This document shows, in pieces, positions 25,669 to 34,711 of a DNA stretch of 64,000 nucleotides. The stretch is from Bacillus sp. EAC (GTDB lineage Bacteria; Bacillota; Bacilli; Bacillales; Bacillaceae_G), in the NCBI RefSeq assembly GCF_002156875.1, contig NZ_NCSY01000009.1:62001-126000 (forward strand), given 5' to 3'. The notes below the pieces were generated by a model. That model was not told where the DNA came from. It saw only the letters and a list, made by a program, of their open reading frames with translations, and ran no database searches. The translations under genes and the position numbers were made by a program. Within the stretch, counting starts at the first letter, position 1. Every line of letters begins with the position of its first letter.

Positions 25669-26214
25669 GTGAGAAATATGTCCGGAATTCAATATAAGCT
25701 TCTACAAATAGAAGATATTGATTTAACGTTTTTAAAAAGTTTTAACCGATTTCAGGAAACAACTCAAGTCTGGTTTTTGGAAGATAATCTATTAAAGGTA
25801 AGAGAAGACTATTTTATTGATGAATGGAATAATGCGAAAAAAATAGAGGTGATTCAATCACTTCAAAATTGTTTATATTCCGGTGGGGCTGTAGTAGGCG
25901 CGTTTTATAAAAGTGAATTAGCTGGTTTCGCGAATGTAGATAATGATTTTTTTGGATCGCAAAAACAATATATTGAATTACCCTTTATTCATGTTTCAAG
26001 AGAATACAGGAAAAAAGGTATTGGTAAAGGCCTTTTTATATTATGCTGTGAAATGGCAAAGAAGTTGGGGGCTCAAAAGTTATATATTGCGGCTCACCCA
26101 TCAATCGAGTCCCAACACTTTTATCGTAAATTAGGATGCATGCCAGCTTTGGAAATAAATGAAAAAATCTTTCAAAAGGAACCTTTAGATATTCAACTAG
26201 AATTTAAGTTGTGA
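25669..26214 (+). CDS. GNAT-family acetyltransferase, second of a pair
   Basis: 181 residues, GTG start with AGAGGAAAA upstream (ATG 25678 is possible). Acetyl-CoA loop REYRKKGIGKGLFILCCEMA (RxxGIG), then KLYIAAHPSIESQHFYRKLGC. The N-terminal 70 residues (FNRFQETTQVWFLEDNLL) are longer than in the upstream enzyme, and the two share little identity, so they are not recent duplicates. Substrate unknown; tandem GNATs are common in accessory parts of Bacillus genomes. Confidence 0.9.
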   Translation: MRNMSGIQYKLLQIEDIDLTFLKSFNRFQETTQVWFLEDNLLKVREDYFIDEWNNAKKIEVIQSLQNCLYSGGAVVGAFYKSELAGFANVDNDFFGSQKQYIELPFIHVSREYRKKGIGKGLFILCCEMAKKLGAQKLYIAAHPSIESQHFYRKLGCMPALEINEKIFQKEPLDIQLEFKL

Positions 26215-26240
26215 AAAGAAAGATTCCAATCTTTGTTCGA

Positions 26241-27146
26241 CTATAATTCAAAGAGTCTCTTATGAATCCATACGGCAGCTTGTGTTCCTTCGCCAATTGC
26301 AATTGTTACTTGTTGTGAATGGGCAACGAGATCACCAGCTGCCCACACATTTGTAACATTTGTTTCTTTTGTACGTGGATCAACAATTACGTGTTTATTA
26401 TTTAATAAGTTTATATCTAATTGTTTAGCAAGTTCATTTTGTACTTTATTACCACCAAATCCGATAAATGCACGATCTGCATAAAGTTTTTCACCATTAT
26501 TTAAAACGATTCCTTTAAAATTAGAGTCTCCTTCTTTTATTACTTCTTTTATATTTTCCTTTTCATAATGAATCCCATGTTGATTAAGCTTAGTTAATAA
26601 TTCTTGTTGTAAATCTTCACCATCATGATTAATGTATGCAATATTTTTAGTCCAATAAGTTAATGTAAGTGCCATTTTAGCTCCAACTTCACCTGCTCCA
26701 AGGACTAAAACACTTTTATTCAAGATTTCATAGCCGTCACAATCGGGACATACATAGATTGATGCACCTAGGCAATCTACAAGATAATTGATATCAGGAA
26801 TCCTATCCAACAGCCCTGTGGCTAATAAAATTGTTTTCGTGTTATAGTTCATACCGTTCTGAGTAGAAACATAGAAGTAATGTTTTTCCTTTTTGACACG
26901 AATCACTTTATCGTCTGCAAAAGATACATCATAGATTTCAGCGTGTTTTTTTCCAAGTTCTCGTAGTTCATACCCACTCACACTACCTGGCCAACCGAGA
27001 ATATTACGATACGTTTTACATAAAGTAGATCGTCCATAATTTGAATCAATAACAAGTGTTTGTCGCTTGTATCTACCAAGTTGTATAGAAGCTTGTAACC
27101 CTGCAAAACCGCCACCAATTATAACGCATTCATAAAAATTATCCAT
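26241..27146 (-). CDS. Thioredoxin-reductase-like FAD/NAD(P) oxidoreductase
   Basis: 301 residues. FAD-binding VIIGGGFAGLQASIQLGRY, redox pair in CPDCDGYEI (CxxC, about residues 133-136), NAD(P)-binding VLGAGEVGAKMALTL, and the second FAD motif VWAAGDLVAHS. Standard thioredoxin reductases have CATCDG; the CPDCDG form is typical of related flavoproteins of unresolved partner. No thioredoxin gene is adjacent. RBS TTAGGAG before ATG. It is divergent from the EamA transporter gene. Confidence 0.88.
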   Translation of the reverse strand: MDNFYECVIIGGGFAGLQASIQLGRYKRQTLVIDSNYGRSTLCKTYRNILGWPGSVSGYELRELGKKHAEIYDVSFADDKVIRVKKEKHYFYVSTQNGMNYNTKTILLATGLLDRIPDINYLVDCLGASIYVCPDCDGYEILNKSVLVLGAGEVGAKMALTLTYWTKNIAYINHDGEDLQQELLTKLNQHGIHYEKENIKEVIKEGDSNFKGIVLNNGEKLYADRAFIGFGGNKVQNELAKQLDINLLNNKHVIVDPRTKETNVTNVWAAGDLVAHSQQVTIAIGEGTQAAVWIHKRLFEL

Positions 27147-27354
27147 TTACTATCTCCTAATTACTTCTCATTACGTATTCGTATATGTTCAATTTTTCCA
27201 ATTTCATTATTTCTAAACGGAAAACTTTGATTCTCAAGCAAGAAAGAATATTTTGGAATTGTTCTTTCAATTGTTATTTTCTGAATATTTAAAGTGTGTT
27301 ACTATTTGACTATTAAACTAAATAAAGATTACATTTTTTAAAGAAGGAGATAAA

Positions 27355-28278
27355 ATGAGTGCTGATAAAATTGCAATAACAAATTCAAGATCAAGAGGAA
27401 TTTTTCTAGTATTAACAGCAGCGGTTTTATGGGGCATATCAGGTACTGTTGCGCAGTTTTTATTTCAACAAAATGGATTTAGTCCTGAATGGCTTGTAGT
27501 CATTCGATTATTATTTTCGGGTATTATTTTACTAAGTTTTGCTAGTTTTAAAGAAAAAAGAAATATTATTGATATTTGGAAATCTAAGAAAGATGCATAT
27601 AGTATTCTTTTATTTAGCATTTTAGGAATGCTATCCGTTCAATATACTTATTTTGCTGCAATTAAAAGTTCAAATGCAGCAACAGCAACAATTTTACAAT
27701 ATTTAGCTCCAGTAATCATTACATGCTATTTAGCGATGCGTCATAAACAATTCCCAAATTATAAAGAAGTCGTTGCAGTTATTCTGGCTCTAATTGGTAC
27801 AGTTCTATTAGTTACACATGGGAATATCGGTCGTTTATCAATCACAGGTTTGGCATTATTTTGGGGACTTAGCTCAGCATTAGCACTAGCATTTTACACA
27901 ATACAACCTCAATATCTTTTAAAGAAATGGGGATCAACAATTGTAGTAGGGTGGGGTATGCTGATTGGGGGGCTTGTATTTAGCTTTGTAAATCCACCAT
28001 GGGATTTTCAAGGACAATGGTCAGTAAGTTCATATTTTGCCGTGGTTTTTATCGTCATTTTTGGAACATTGATTGCTTTTTATTGTTATTTAGAAAGCTT
28101 AAAATATATTAATGCATCAGAAACAAGTTTACTTGCATGTGTTGAACCATTATCGGCGGCCATTTTATCTGTTATTTGGCTAAATGTTAATTTTGGACTG
28201 GTAGATTGGATGGGAACTGTCTGCATAATTAGTACAATTATCATTTTGTCATTTGTAAAACAAAAAGGGGAATCTTAA
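27355..28278 (+). CDS. EamA/DMT-family transporter
   Basis: 307 residues with ten predicted membrane helices arranged as two EamA repeats (about 14-140 and 155-300). Signature pieces are AAVLWGISGTVAQFLF at the start of repeat 1, ATATILQYLAPVIITCYLA, and ASETSLLACVEPLSAAILSVIW near the end of repeat 2. DMT proteins export amino acids or other metabolites; the substrate is not predictable. RBS AAGAAGGAG before ATG. Probably monocistronic. Confidence 0.9.
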   Translation: MSADKIAITNSRSRGIFLVLTAAVLWGISGTVAQFLFQQNGFSPEWLVVIRLLFSGIILLSFASFKEKRNIIDIWKSKKDAYSILLFSILGMLSVQYTYFAAIKSSNAATATILQYLAPVIITCYLAMRHKQFPNYKEVVAVILALIGTVLLVTHGNIGRLSITGLALFWGLSSALALAFYTIQPQYLLKKWGSTIVVGWGMLIGGLVFSFVNPPWDFQGQWSVSSYFAVVFIVIFGTLIAFYCYLESLKYINASETSLLACVEPLSAAILSVIWLNVNFGLVDWMGTVCIISTIIILSFVKQKGES

Positions 28279-28431
28279 AGTTTAATCGAGAAATTGAAAA
28301 TTTGTTAAAAGAAGGAAGTTCTTGAAACAATATTGAAGTTTACGTTATAAATTGTCTGTCACAAAAGAGCATAAAAAGACAGGATGACTGAAGATACATA
28401 TTGATAGGATGTAATTAAGGGAGTGAAGCAT

Positions 28432-29295
28432 GTGGCTTGGGTTGAATCATTACAAAAAGCTATAGATTATATAGAAGAAAATTTATTTGAAGAATTATTA
28501 ATCGAAGAGATTGCTAAACAAGCAAATTCGTCAGCTTTTCATTTTCAGCGGACATTCTCAATCCTTACAAATATTAATGTTGCTGAATATATAAGACGAA
28601 GACGTTTGACTTTAGCTGCAAAAGAATTAACAACAACAGATAGTAAAATAATCGATTTAGCCTTCAAGTATGGATATGACACTCCCGAAGCTTTTGCAAA
28701 AGCATTTAGAAGGCAGCATGGCGTTACACCAAGTGAAGCAAGAAAGTATATAGGAAAACTAAATTCATATAACCGCCTTGTTATACAGGTGAGTTTGAAG
28801 GGAGCAGAACCAGTGCAATTTAATATTGTAGAAAAAGGAAGTTTTCAAGTAATAGGTGTTAAAAAGGAGTTCTCATGTGCAAATGATGAGCAACAACAAA
28901 ATATTCCTAAAATGTGGGATGAAGTGAATGCAAATGGAACGAGCGATCGTTTATATGAATTAAACAATGGTCAAATAAAAGGTGTATTAGGTGTTTGTAC
29001 AATGAATGAAGAGCAGAAATCTAAAAGCTTACTAGAATACTGGGTAGCTACAGAACATGAGGGAGATTCTCCAGAAGGGTTTGAAAAATTAGAGATTCCT
29101 GCATCGAAATGGGCAATTTTTGGAATCACTGGTCCAATGCCTCACGCAATGCAAAAAGCATGGAGGCAAATCTTCACGGAATGGTTTCCATCAAGTGGCT
29201 ATGAACATGCTGGTATTCCGGAGTTTGAAGTATATCCAGAAGGAGATCCTTTCGGTGAAAAATATTACACTGAAATTTGGATTCCAGTAAAGTAA
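28432..29295 (+). CDS. AraC-family activator with GyrI-like effector domain
   Basis: 287 residues from GTG 28432, chosen because AAGGGAG ends eight bases before it (GTG 28423 overlaps the RBS). Two AraC HTH motifs occupy residues 5-105, with FKYGYDTPEAFAKAFRRQHGVTPSEARK as the family signature (28 residues; ends given as FKYGYD ... PSEARK). The C-terminal half (about 120-287) is a GyrI-like AraC effector-binding domain with YWVATEHEG and GDPFGEKYYTEIWIPV. Relatives such as Rob/BmrR-type sensors respond to lipophilic drugs. No efflux gene is adjacent. Confidence 0.92.
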   Translation: MAWVESLQKAIDYIEENLFEELLIEEIAKQANSSAFHFQRTFSILTNINVAEYIRRRRLTLAAKELTTTDSKIIDLAFKYGYDTPEAFAKAFRRQHGVTPSEARKYIGKLNSYNRLVIQVSLKGAEPVQFNIVEKGSFQVIGVKKEFSCANDEQQQNIPKMWDEVNANGTSDRLYELNNGQIKGVLGVCTMNEEQKSKSLLEYWVATEHEGDSPEGFEKLEIPASKWAIFGITGPMPHAMQKAWRQIFTEWFPSSGYEHAGIPEFEVYPEGDPFGEKYYTEIWIPVK

Positions 29296-29310
29296 AATAC
29301 AAATATAAAT

Positions 29311-29361
29311 AAAAATCGTGCAGCTAAAAGTTTTCGTTTTTAGGTTGCACGATTTTTATTA
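29311..29361. terminator. Bidirectional terminator between araC-type and nudix genes
   Basis: Long stem: arms AAAATCGTGCA / TGCACGATTTT plus inner CTAAAA/TTTTTAG, flanked by A and T runs. Confidence 0.88.
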
Positions 29362-29381
29362 TTAATTGCGACTTACATTCT

Positions 29382-29807
29382 TTATTGATTTTTATAAATT
29401 AATTCTATTTTATTTGCTAAAAAAGGCTGGATTAAAGGATAGGTTAAATTTCCAGGTGTAGAATTAAAGAAATTAATTTCACCAATTTCTGAATTTGGTA
29501 AATCGCCAATCTTAAATACATCAGCATAAAATAATTGACCAAATGTTTCTGATTTACCGTCATGTACAGAGTAAATACAGACAGGTGAAATGTTGAAATC
29601 CTCAGCACCAGTTTCTTCTATTAGTTCTCGATTTGCTGAATGAACAATAGATTCGTTCTCTTCTCGATGACCTCCAGGAATTTCCCATGTAGTTCTTTCT
29701 TTATGTTTTACGAAAATCCATTTCCCTTGATATCTAGCCATGATTACAGCAAATTTTAGTAGATAATCTTCTATCGTATTTAATTGATAAAAATGAACTT
29801 TAACCAT
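29382..29807 (-). CDS. NUDIX hydrolase
   Basis: 141 residues with a complete Nudix box GX5EX7REUXEEXGU: it starts GGHREENE and ends NRELIEETGA (about residues 45-66), giving the Mg-binding Glu set. The preceding WEIPGG is canonical. Substrate among nucleoside diphosphate derivatives is unknown. The gene lies 37 bases downstream of the oxidoreductase gene on the same strand and is probably co-transcribed with it. Confidence 0.92.
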   Translation of the reverse strand: MVKVHFYQLNTIEDYLLKFAVIMARYQGKWIFVKHKERTTWEIPGGHREENESIVHSANRELIEETGAEDFNISPVCIYSVHDGKSETFGQLFYADVFKIGDLPNSEIGEINFFNSTPGNLTYPLIQPFLANKIELIYKNQ

Positions 29808-29844
29808 TTTACTACCTCTAATTTTTAAAAATCAAGCTTTCATA

Positions 29845-30786
29845 TTAGCCTCTTAAAGCCTCTAAAACTATTTGAGCGTCATATCCTTCTGAAAAATCAA
29901 TGATTGTCGCTTCGTCACCTTTAATTGCTTTCACTAGATTATCAATTAGTGAATCAGCAAGTGTACTATCCGATTCAATACGTTGAATCGGTTCACCTAG
30001 TTTTCCACCTTCGAGTTCGGCCCAGTTAAGTAAAGATAGGGTACCTTCTGAACCATATGCTGTAAATTTGATTTCTTCTTGTCCGGCAATTTGGCTTAAT
30101 CCATCAATTAAAATTGGTGTTCCATCTTCTAATTGTAAATGTGCAAGAATGCCAATCTCGGATGCTTTCGGGTCTTTTGGAAATTGAATATTTTTATGGA
30201 TGACTTTCACAGCACCAAATATCTTTTGGATTTGTTGAATATAATGTACGCCAACTTCAAGAACGTAGCCACCTTGTTCTTTTGAAGCAACCCAGTCGTT
30301 TTGTTGCCAAGCTCTAGGCCACATTGGAAAATGCATCTTTAATTCTATTCTTCGTAACTCCCCGACATAACCTTCATGAATTAGAGCAGCAAATGATTTG
30401 CTACCTTGGTTATAGTTTAAAGGAAAGTTCATCGCATGAAGTATTCCTTTATTCTTCGCTTGATTGTATAGGCTTAGTGCTTCTTGAGTCGAATTTGCTA
30501 AAGGCTTTTCACATAAAACATTTATGCCTTTTTCGATTACATCTGAAACAACTGCATGATGGTATTTTGGAGGTACTGTAACGTAAACCAAGTCAAGATC
30601 AGTTTTTTCAAGTAACTCTTTATGACTTGTGTAAGTTAAAACATTTTCTAAAGTTTTACTGGTTTCATGAACCCGTTCTTCTAACGTATCACAAATGGCA
30701 ACGATTTTTATTTCGGGATGTTTCAAGAATAATGGGATTAAGCGCTGTCCAATAGCTCCAAGACCAATAATGCCAACTTTTATCAT
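29845..30786 (-). CDS. Gfo/Idh/MocA-family oxidoreductase
   Basis: 313 residues. Rossmann motif VGIIGLGAIGQRLIPLF, followed by the VYVTVPPKYHHAV strand and CEKPLANS (Lys of the EKP signature near residue 94). The C-terminal domain has EQGGYVLEVGVHYIQQIQKIFG, carrying the His usually found near the substrate. Substrate unknown. It lacks any sugar operon context and is paired with a Nudix gene. Start ATG is preceded by GAAAGGTGAT. Confidence 0.9.
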   Translation of the reverse strand: MIKVGIIGLGAIGQRLIPLFLKHPEIKIVAICDTLEERVHETSKTLENVLTYTSHKELLEKTDLDLVYVTVPPKYHHAVVSDVIEKGINVLCEKPLANSTQEALSLYNQAKNKGILHAMNFPLNYNQGSKSFAALIHEGYVGELRRIELKMHFPMWPRAWQQNDWVASKEQGGYVLEVGVHYIQQIQKIFGAVKVIHKNIQFPKDPKASEIGILAHLQLEDGTPILIDGLSQIAGQEEIKFTAYGSEGTLSLLNWAELEGGKLGEPIQRIESDSTLADSLIDNLVKAIKGDEATIIDFSEGYDAQIVLEALRG

Positions 30787-31035
30787 ATATGACTATCACC
30801 TTTCAAAAAAAGAATATTAAATTAATTATAGTAAGAAAAATCAAGTTATTAAAGATAAAGTTACTTTTTTGTGTAAGTAGATAGTAAGCTAGTAGTAAAA
30901 AAGACTTAGCGTAGGTTAATAAATTTTTTCGAAAAAATCATTAAAAAAATATTACTTTTGACTGCTGAAAACAAAGGTATCATTGAGATTTAAAGAGAAT
31001 AGAATTAATGAACAATAAAATAGGGAGGTAAATGA

Positions 31036-31194
31036 ATGGAGAAAAAACCATTATATTATGATGGAAGTGGACATGATTTGAAATTTATTCCAGTACTAAA
31101 GTCACAGCAATCAATAGAGATAAAGGATGAGCAACGTAAAAATTTAGGTGCCAATCCATATGTAATTGACTGGAATCTTGTTAAAAAGCTATAA
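31036..31194 (+). CDS. Small protein, 52 aa
   Basis: ORF of 52 codons from ATG 31036 with a strong RBS TAGGGAGG about seven bases upstream. The product begins MEKKPLYYDGSGHDLKFIP and ends PYVIDWNLVKKL; it is soluble and charged. A terminator follows 28 bases later. I do not recognise a family. The RBS, isolation between genes and terminator support a real gene that an ORF cutoff would miss. Confidence 0.6.
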   Translation: MEKKPLYYDGSGHDLKFIPVLKSQQSIEIKDEQRKNLGANPYVIDWNLVKKL

Positions 31195-31222
31195 AGTGAT
31201 TGATAATATTATAAAGTTAATT

Positions 31223-31252
31223 AAAAAAAGAGGTATCTCACCTCTTTTTTAA
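31223..31252. terminator. Bidirectional terminator between 52-aa gene and DsbA-like gene
   Basis: Stem AAAAGAGGT/ACCTCTTTT around ATCTC with A and T runs on both sides. Confidence 0.88.
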
Positions 31253-31255
31253 AAT

Positions 31256-31867
31256 TTAGCAATTGCCATCAATATCACAGCTTAATGCTGATTCTTCAGT
31301 ACTTTTTTGGTTATTTAACGCTTGAACAAATGCTTCTTTACTTTGAACACCTTGTAATACTGTATCACCAATAATGAACGTAGGTACCGCATTAATAAAA
31401 TTAGGATTTTGCATAGTTGCATCTTTTGATGAGTTTGAAATTGCTTCAATAAATTTAGTGCGATTTAATCCAATGTTCTCTGCGATATCTGCAAGGACAT
31501 CGTCACTTCCAATTTCTTTTCCTGCTTTCCAAAAACCTGCTAATACAGTTTGTGCATATTCATTACCTTTTCCATTCTCTTCTGCGAATAAGAAGCCACG
31601 GTGTGCTTTCAATGTAGAAGGGTGTGGATCCATAGTTGGTAAGATCATCTCAACGCCTAGTTTTTGGGCAAGTGGTTGAACACCAAATTTCCAACCTTGT
31701 TGTATATATGAACTATTTGGGCTAAGCGGCTCTGAACCTTCAGGTCTTAATTGAAATGGTTTCCATTCAACTTCAACATTATTAACTTGTTTTAAAGCTT
31801 CTTCAAGTGGTTGTTTTCCTAAATAACAAAAAGGACAAACATAATCTGAATAAATCGTAACCTTCAT
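31256..31867 (-). CDS. DsbA-family (FrnE-like) thiol oxidoreductase
   Basis: 203 residues, cytoplasmic. Thioredoxin fold starting MKVTIYSDYVCPFCYLGK with active-site CPFC (about residues 11-14) and the cis-Pro loop AVPTFIIGD. A helical insertion (about 60-150) is typical of the 2-hydroxychromene isomerase/FrnE branch. The extreme C-terminus, SCDIDGNC, adds two Cys that could form a second redox pair. RBS AGGAGG before ATG. B. subtilis YwbO is a likely relative. Monocistronic. Confidence 0.88.
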   Translation of the reverse strand: MKVTIYSDYVCPFCYLGKQPLEEALKQVNNVEVEWKPFQLRPEGSEPLSPNSSYIQQGWKFGVQPLAQKLGVEMILPTMDPHPSTLKAHRGFLFAEENGKGNEYAQTVLAGFWKAGKEIGSDDVLADIAENIGLNRTKFIEAISNSSKDATMQNPNFINAVPTFIIGDTVLQGVQSKEAFVQALNNQKSTEESALSCDIDGNC

Positions 31868-31967
31868 TTTTTATTACCTCCTAAATCAATTATTAAAAGT
31901 AAAACATAATAATAATCTAATCTCAATTTTTAAGCTCAAATAAAAAGAAATAGAGAGGGCATAAACT

Positions 31968-32363
31968 CTATTTCTTTTCATTCTTATTTAAATTTATGGA
32001 AGTTTCATCTGTATTTTCAATCGTAGCTTCCTTCATTTTCTCATTTTTTTCAGTGAAGCTATCTAAAAACGTTCTTCTCCTTAAAAGCAATACGAATAAC
32101 AATAAAAATCCGCATATTGAAGTGAAAATCATTCCTGTAAGGATTCCGCCAATATACATAAAGGTATCCATAAATGAACTAAATAAAGTCCATATGAAGA
32201 TCGAAACGATGCCATCAGCCAATACTAGAATGAGTGATATGACTAAATAAGGAAGAAATTGTCCGGTTTCTGTCGTCTTATCGGAAACATATCGATAGCC
32301 CACTGGAACTGATAAAAAGATTATAAGACAGTAGAATAGTAAAACGAAGTCATGAATTGTCAT
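31968..32363 (-). CDS. Membrane protein, 131 aa
   Basis: Three to four membrane helices (about 4-23, 36-60 and 68-93) and a charged cytoplasmic tail (RRRTFLDSFTEKNEKMKE...). Unrecognised. The start has AGGTTAGGTG upstream. It is isolated between the DsbA-like and BMP lipoprotein genes, all on the minus strand but with separate gaps, so operon membership is unclear. Confidence 0.6.
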   Translation of the reverse strand: MTIHDFVLLFYCLIIFLSVPVGYRYVSDKTTETGQFLPYLVISLILVLADGIVSIFIWTLFSSFMDTFMYIGGILTGMIFTSICGFLLLFVLLLRRRTFLDSFTEKNEKMKEATIENTDETSINLNKNEKK

Positions 32364-32447
32364 AGTATAACACCTAACCTTTTTTGTTGGTACTATACTA
32401 TATGCACTTTGTTCAACATATTGGACAAGAGTTTTATAATTAATTAT

Positions 32448-33560
32448 TTATTTAACTATTTTTACTTTTTTCTTTGATGCCTCTTTTTTAGGTTTAATAG
32501 GTGAAAAATTATCAAACTCTTCTTTCGTTTTTGGTACTTCAATTTTGCCTGATTTTATATTTTCTTCATATAATTTTACTTGTTCCTTCGTATCCTTATT
32601 TAAGTTTTTATCTTGTTTCGAGAGTCCAACCCCATTTTCTTTTATACCAAATCTTAATATTCTACCACCTTGGAAATTTCCATTTAATGTTTTTGTAATC
32701 ACTTCATCTACACCTTTATCTATTCTCTTAATCGCTGATGTTAGTGTTACATTTTCGGGTAGACCCTCCTTAAATTGGTCTCGATCTACACCAATTACCC
32801 AAACATTTTTTCCGCTCTTTTTTAACTTTTTTGCTTCAGTAAATACACCTAATCCAGTTTTGCCTGCGACCTGGAAAATGATATCAACTCCATCGTTATA
32901 TAAAGAAGATGCTAATTTGCTTCCTTCATCAGGTTTATCAAAGCTATTCGTATACTTTGTAAAAACTTTGATTTTCGGATCAACAGACAAAACTCCAGCT
33001 TTAAATCCATATTCAAATCTTTTTATAAAATTACTTTTAGTCCCTCCAACGAATCCGATTTTCATTGATTTTGTGTTCATTGCAGCAGCAATACCTGCTA
33101 AAAATGCTGATTGCTCTTCACGATATGTGATACTTACAACATTAGGTCTTTCTACAATTCCATCAATTATGATAAAATCAGATTTTTTTTTCTTGCTAGC
33201 TATTTTTGATATGGCATCTTGAAAAGAATAGCCAACTCCAAAAATTAAATTATATTTTTCATTTGAAAACTTCTCTAATTGTTTTTCAAATTCTTTATCA
33301 GAACTTGGATTTTCTTTGGTGTAATTTTTATTTTCCTTCCATTTATATTTTTTTCCTGTTTTCTGAACGCCTTCCCACACTGCTTGGTTAAATCCCTTGT
33401 CATTTACTTCTGTTTTACTCATGACGAACCCTAATTTAAAATCCTTCACTTTGGCTTTTTCATCCATTGTATTAATATTATTATTTCGATTACTACAGCT
33501 AGCTAATGTAATTGAAGCTAGTAAAGTAATCGAAACCATTTGGAAAAACCGTTTTCCCAT
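32448..33560 (-). CDS. BMP-family substrate-binding lipoprotein
   Basis: 370 residues from ATG 33560, with RBS ACGGAGG; the frame extends upstream without one. Lipoprotein signal with lipobox LASC (Cys about 22). The BMP/PnrA domain (PF02608) covers about 45-345: LGFVMSKTEVNDKGFNQAVW, SAFLAGIAAAM, KIGFVGGTKSNFIKRFEYGF and VDIIFQVAGKTGLGVFTEA. Such proteins deliver purine nucleosides to an ABC importer, and B. subtilis YufN and the ComK regulator Med belong to this group. No ABC transporter genes are adjacent, so this is an orphan. The C-terminus is Lys-rich. Confidence 0.9.
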   Translation of the reverse strand: MGKRFFQMVSITLLASITLASCSNRNNNINTMDEKAKVKDFKLGFVMSKTEVNDKGFNQAVWEGVQKTGKKYKWKENKNYTKENPSSDKEFEKQLEKFSNEKYNLIFGVGYSFQDAISKIASKKKKSDFIIIDGIVERPNVVSITYREEQSAFLAGIAAAMNTKSMKIGFVGGTKSNFIKRFEYGFKAGVLSVDPKIKVFTKYTNSFDKPDEGSKLASSLYNDGVDIIFQVAGKTGLGVFTEAKKLKKSGKNVWVIGVDRDQFKEGLPENVTLTSAIKRIDKGVDEVITKTLNGNFQGGRILRFGIKENGVGLSKQDKNLNKDTKEQVKLYEENIKSGKIEVPKTKEEFDNFSPIKPKKEASKKKVKIVK

Positions 33561-33706
33561 TGATTTCCTCCGTTTAATAATAATTTCGTAAAGATCTCTA
33601 TTGTGTAAATTTCCCAATCTGACCATTATTCATTCTTAAAGTGTTGGCAATTTCATCTACAAATGATACTGTAACAAGTAGAAAAGATATAAATGGAGGC
33701 ATTATC

Positions 33707-34633
33707 GTGAAGCTTGTATTTTTAGGAACGGGAGCAGGAATGCCATCAAAAGGTAGAAATGTAACTAGCATTGCATTACAACTTTTAGAGGAAAGAGGCA
33801 CTACTTGGTTGTTTGACTGTGGTGAAGCAACTCAGCATCAAATTTTACATACAACGATTCGACCAAGACGAATAGAGAAAATCTTTATTACTCATTGTCA
33901 TGGGGATCATATATTTGGATTACCAGGATTATTAAGTAGCCGTACCTTTTTGGGTGGAGAAGATTTACTAACGATATATGGACCAAAAGGAATTAAAGAA
34001 TATGTTGAAACAAGTTTTCGAATTAGTGGTACTTATTTAAAATATCCGATTAAGTTTGTAGAGATTAGTGAAGGGACTATCTTTGAGGATGACAAATTTA
34101 TTGTGCATGCGATTGAACTTGAGCATGGGATTCAGTCATTTGGCTTTCAACTAATCGAGAAGGATTTACCTGGTGAATTAAATGTAGCGGAATTGAAAAA
34201 AAAAGGGATCGAACCAGGACCAATTTATAAATTTTTAAAAGAGGGTAAAACAGTTACGCATCATGATGGACATGTTATAAATGGCATTGATTTTATTGGA
34301 AAGTCAAAAAAAGGTCGTCGTATTGCGATTGCCGGTGATACACGTTTAACTGAAAAAAGCAATTTGCTTGCCAAAGGTATGGACGTGCTAGTTCATGAAT
34401 CAACGTTTGCAGAAGAGGAAGCAAAACATGCATATGATTATTTTCATACAACTAGTTCACAAATAGCCGAAGTAGCTAGAAATGAAAATATTACTACACT
34501 GTTTTTAACTCATATTAGTGCTAGGTATCAAGGCGAATCATCCATTAAGTTACTAAATGAAGCACGAGCAATTTTTGAAAATACATATATTGCGAATGAT
34601 TTTGATGAGTTTGAAATAAAGAGAAAAGATTAA
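33707..34633 (+). CDS. rnz: Ribonuclease Z
   Basis: 308 residues from GTG 33707 with RBS TGGAGG nine bases upstream, matching the 307 of B. subtilis RNase Z; an in-frame upstream ATG lies in the divergent leader. Metallo-beta-lactamase fold with zinc motif THCHGDH (His63, His65, Asp67, His68). The flexible exosite arm (about 155-210) includes the [19 protein letters not shown] segment that clamps tRNA. Further ligands lie in AIAGDTR and [10 protein letters not shown]. It cleaves tRNA precursors after the discriminator base. Well conserved. Confidence 0.96.
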   Translation: MKLVFLGTGAGMPSKGRNVTSIALQLLEERGTTWLFDCGEATQHQILHTTIRPRRIEKIFITHCHGDHIFGLPGLLSSRTFLGGEDLLTIYGPKGIKEYVETSFRISGTYLKYPIKFVEISEGTIFEDDKFIVHAIELEHGIQSFGFQLIEKDLPGELNVAELKKKGIEPGPIYKFLKEGKTVTHHDGHVINGIDFIGKSKKGRRIAIAGDTRLTEKSNLLAKGMDVLVHESTFAEEEAKHAYDYFHTTSSQIAEVARNENITTLFLTHISARYQGESSIKLLNEARAIFENTYIANDFDEFEIKRKD

Positions 34634-34711
34634 CAATACATACCTATGCAGTATAAAAGAAATCATTAGTGACATGATATAAGTATTATGCGCAAAAGGT
34701 AGGTCGGAGCT

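Noticed and set aside
32545..33222. Plus-strand ORF of 225 codons
   Set aside because: It lies wholly antisense to the well-supported BMP lipoprotein gene, has no RBS and its product is a low-complexity Ser/Phe/Pro-rich translation.
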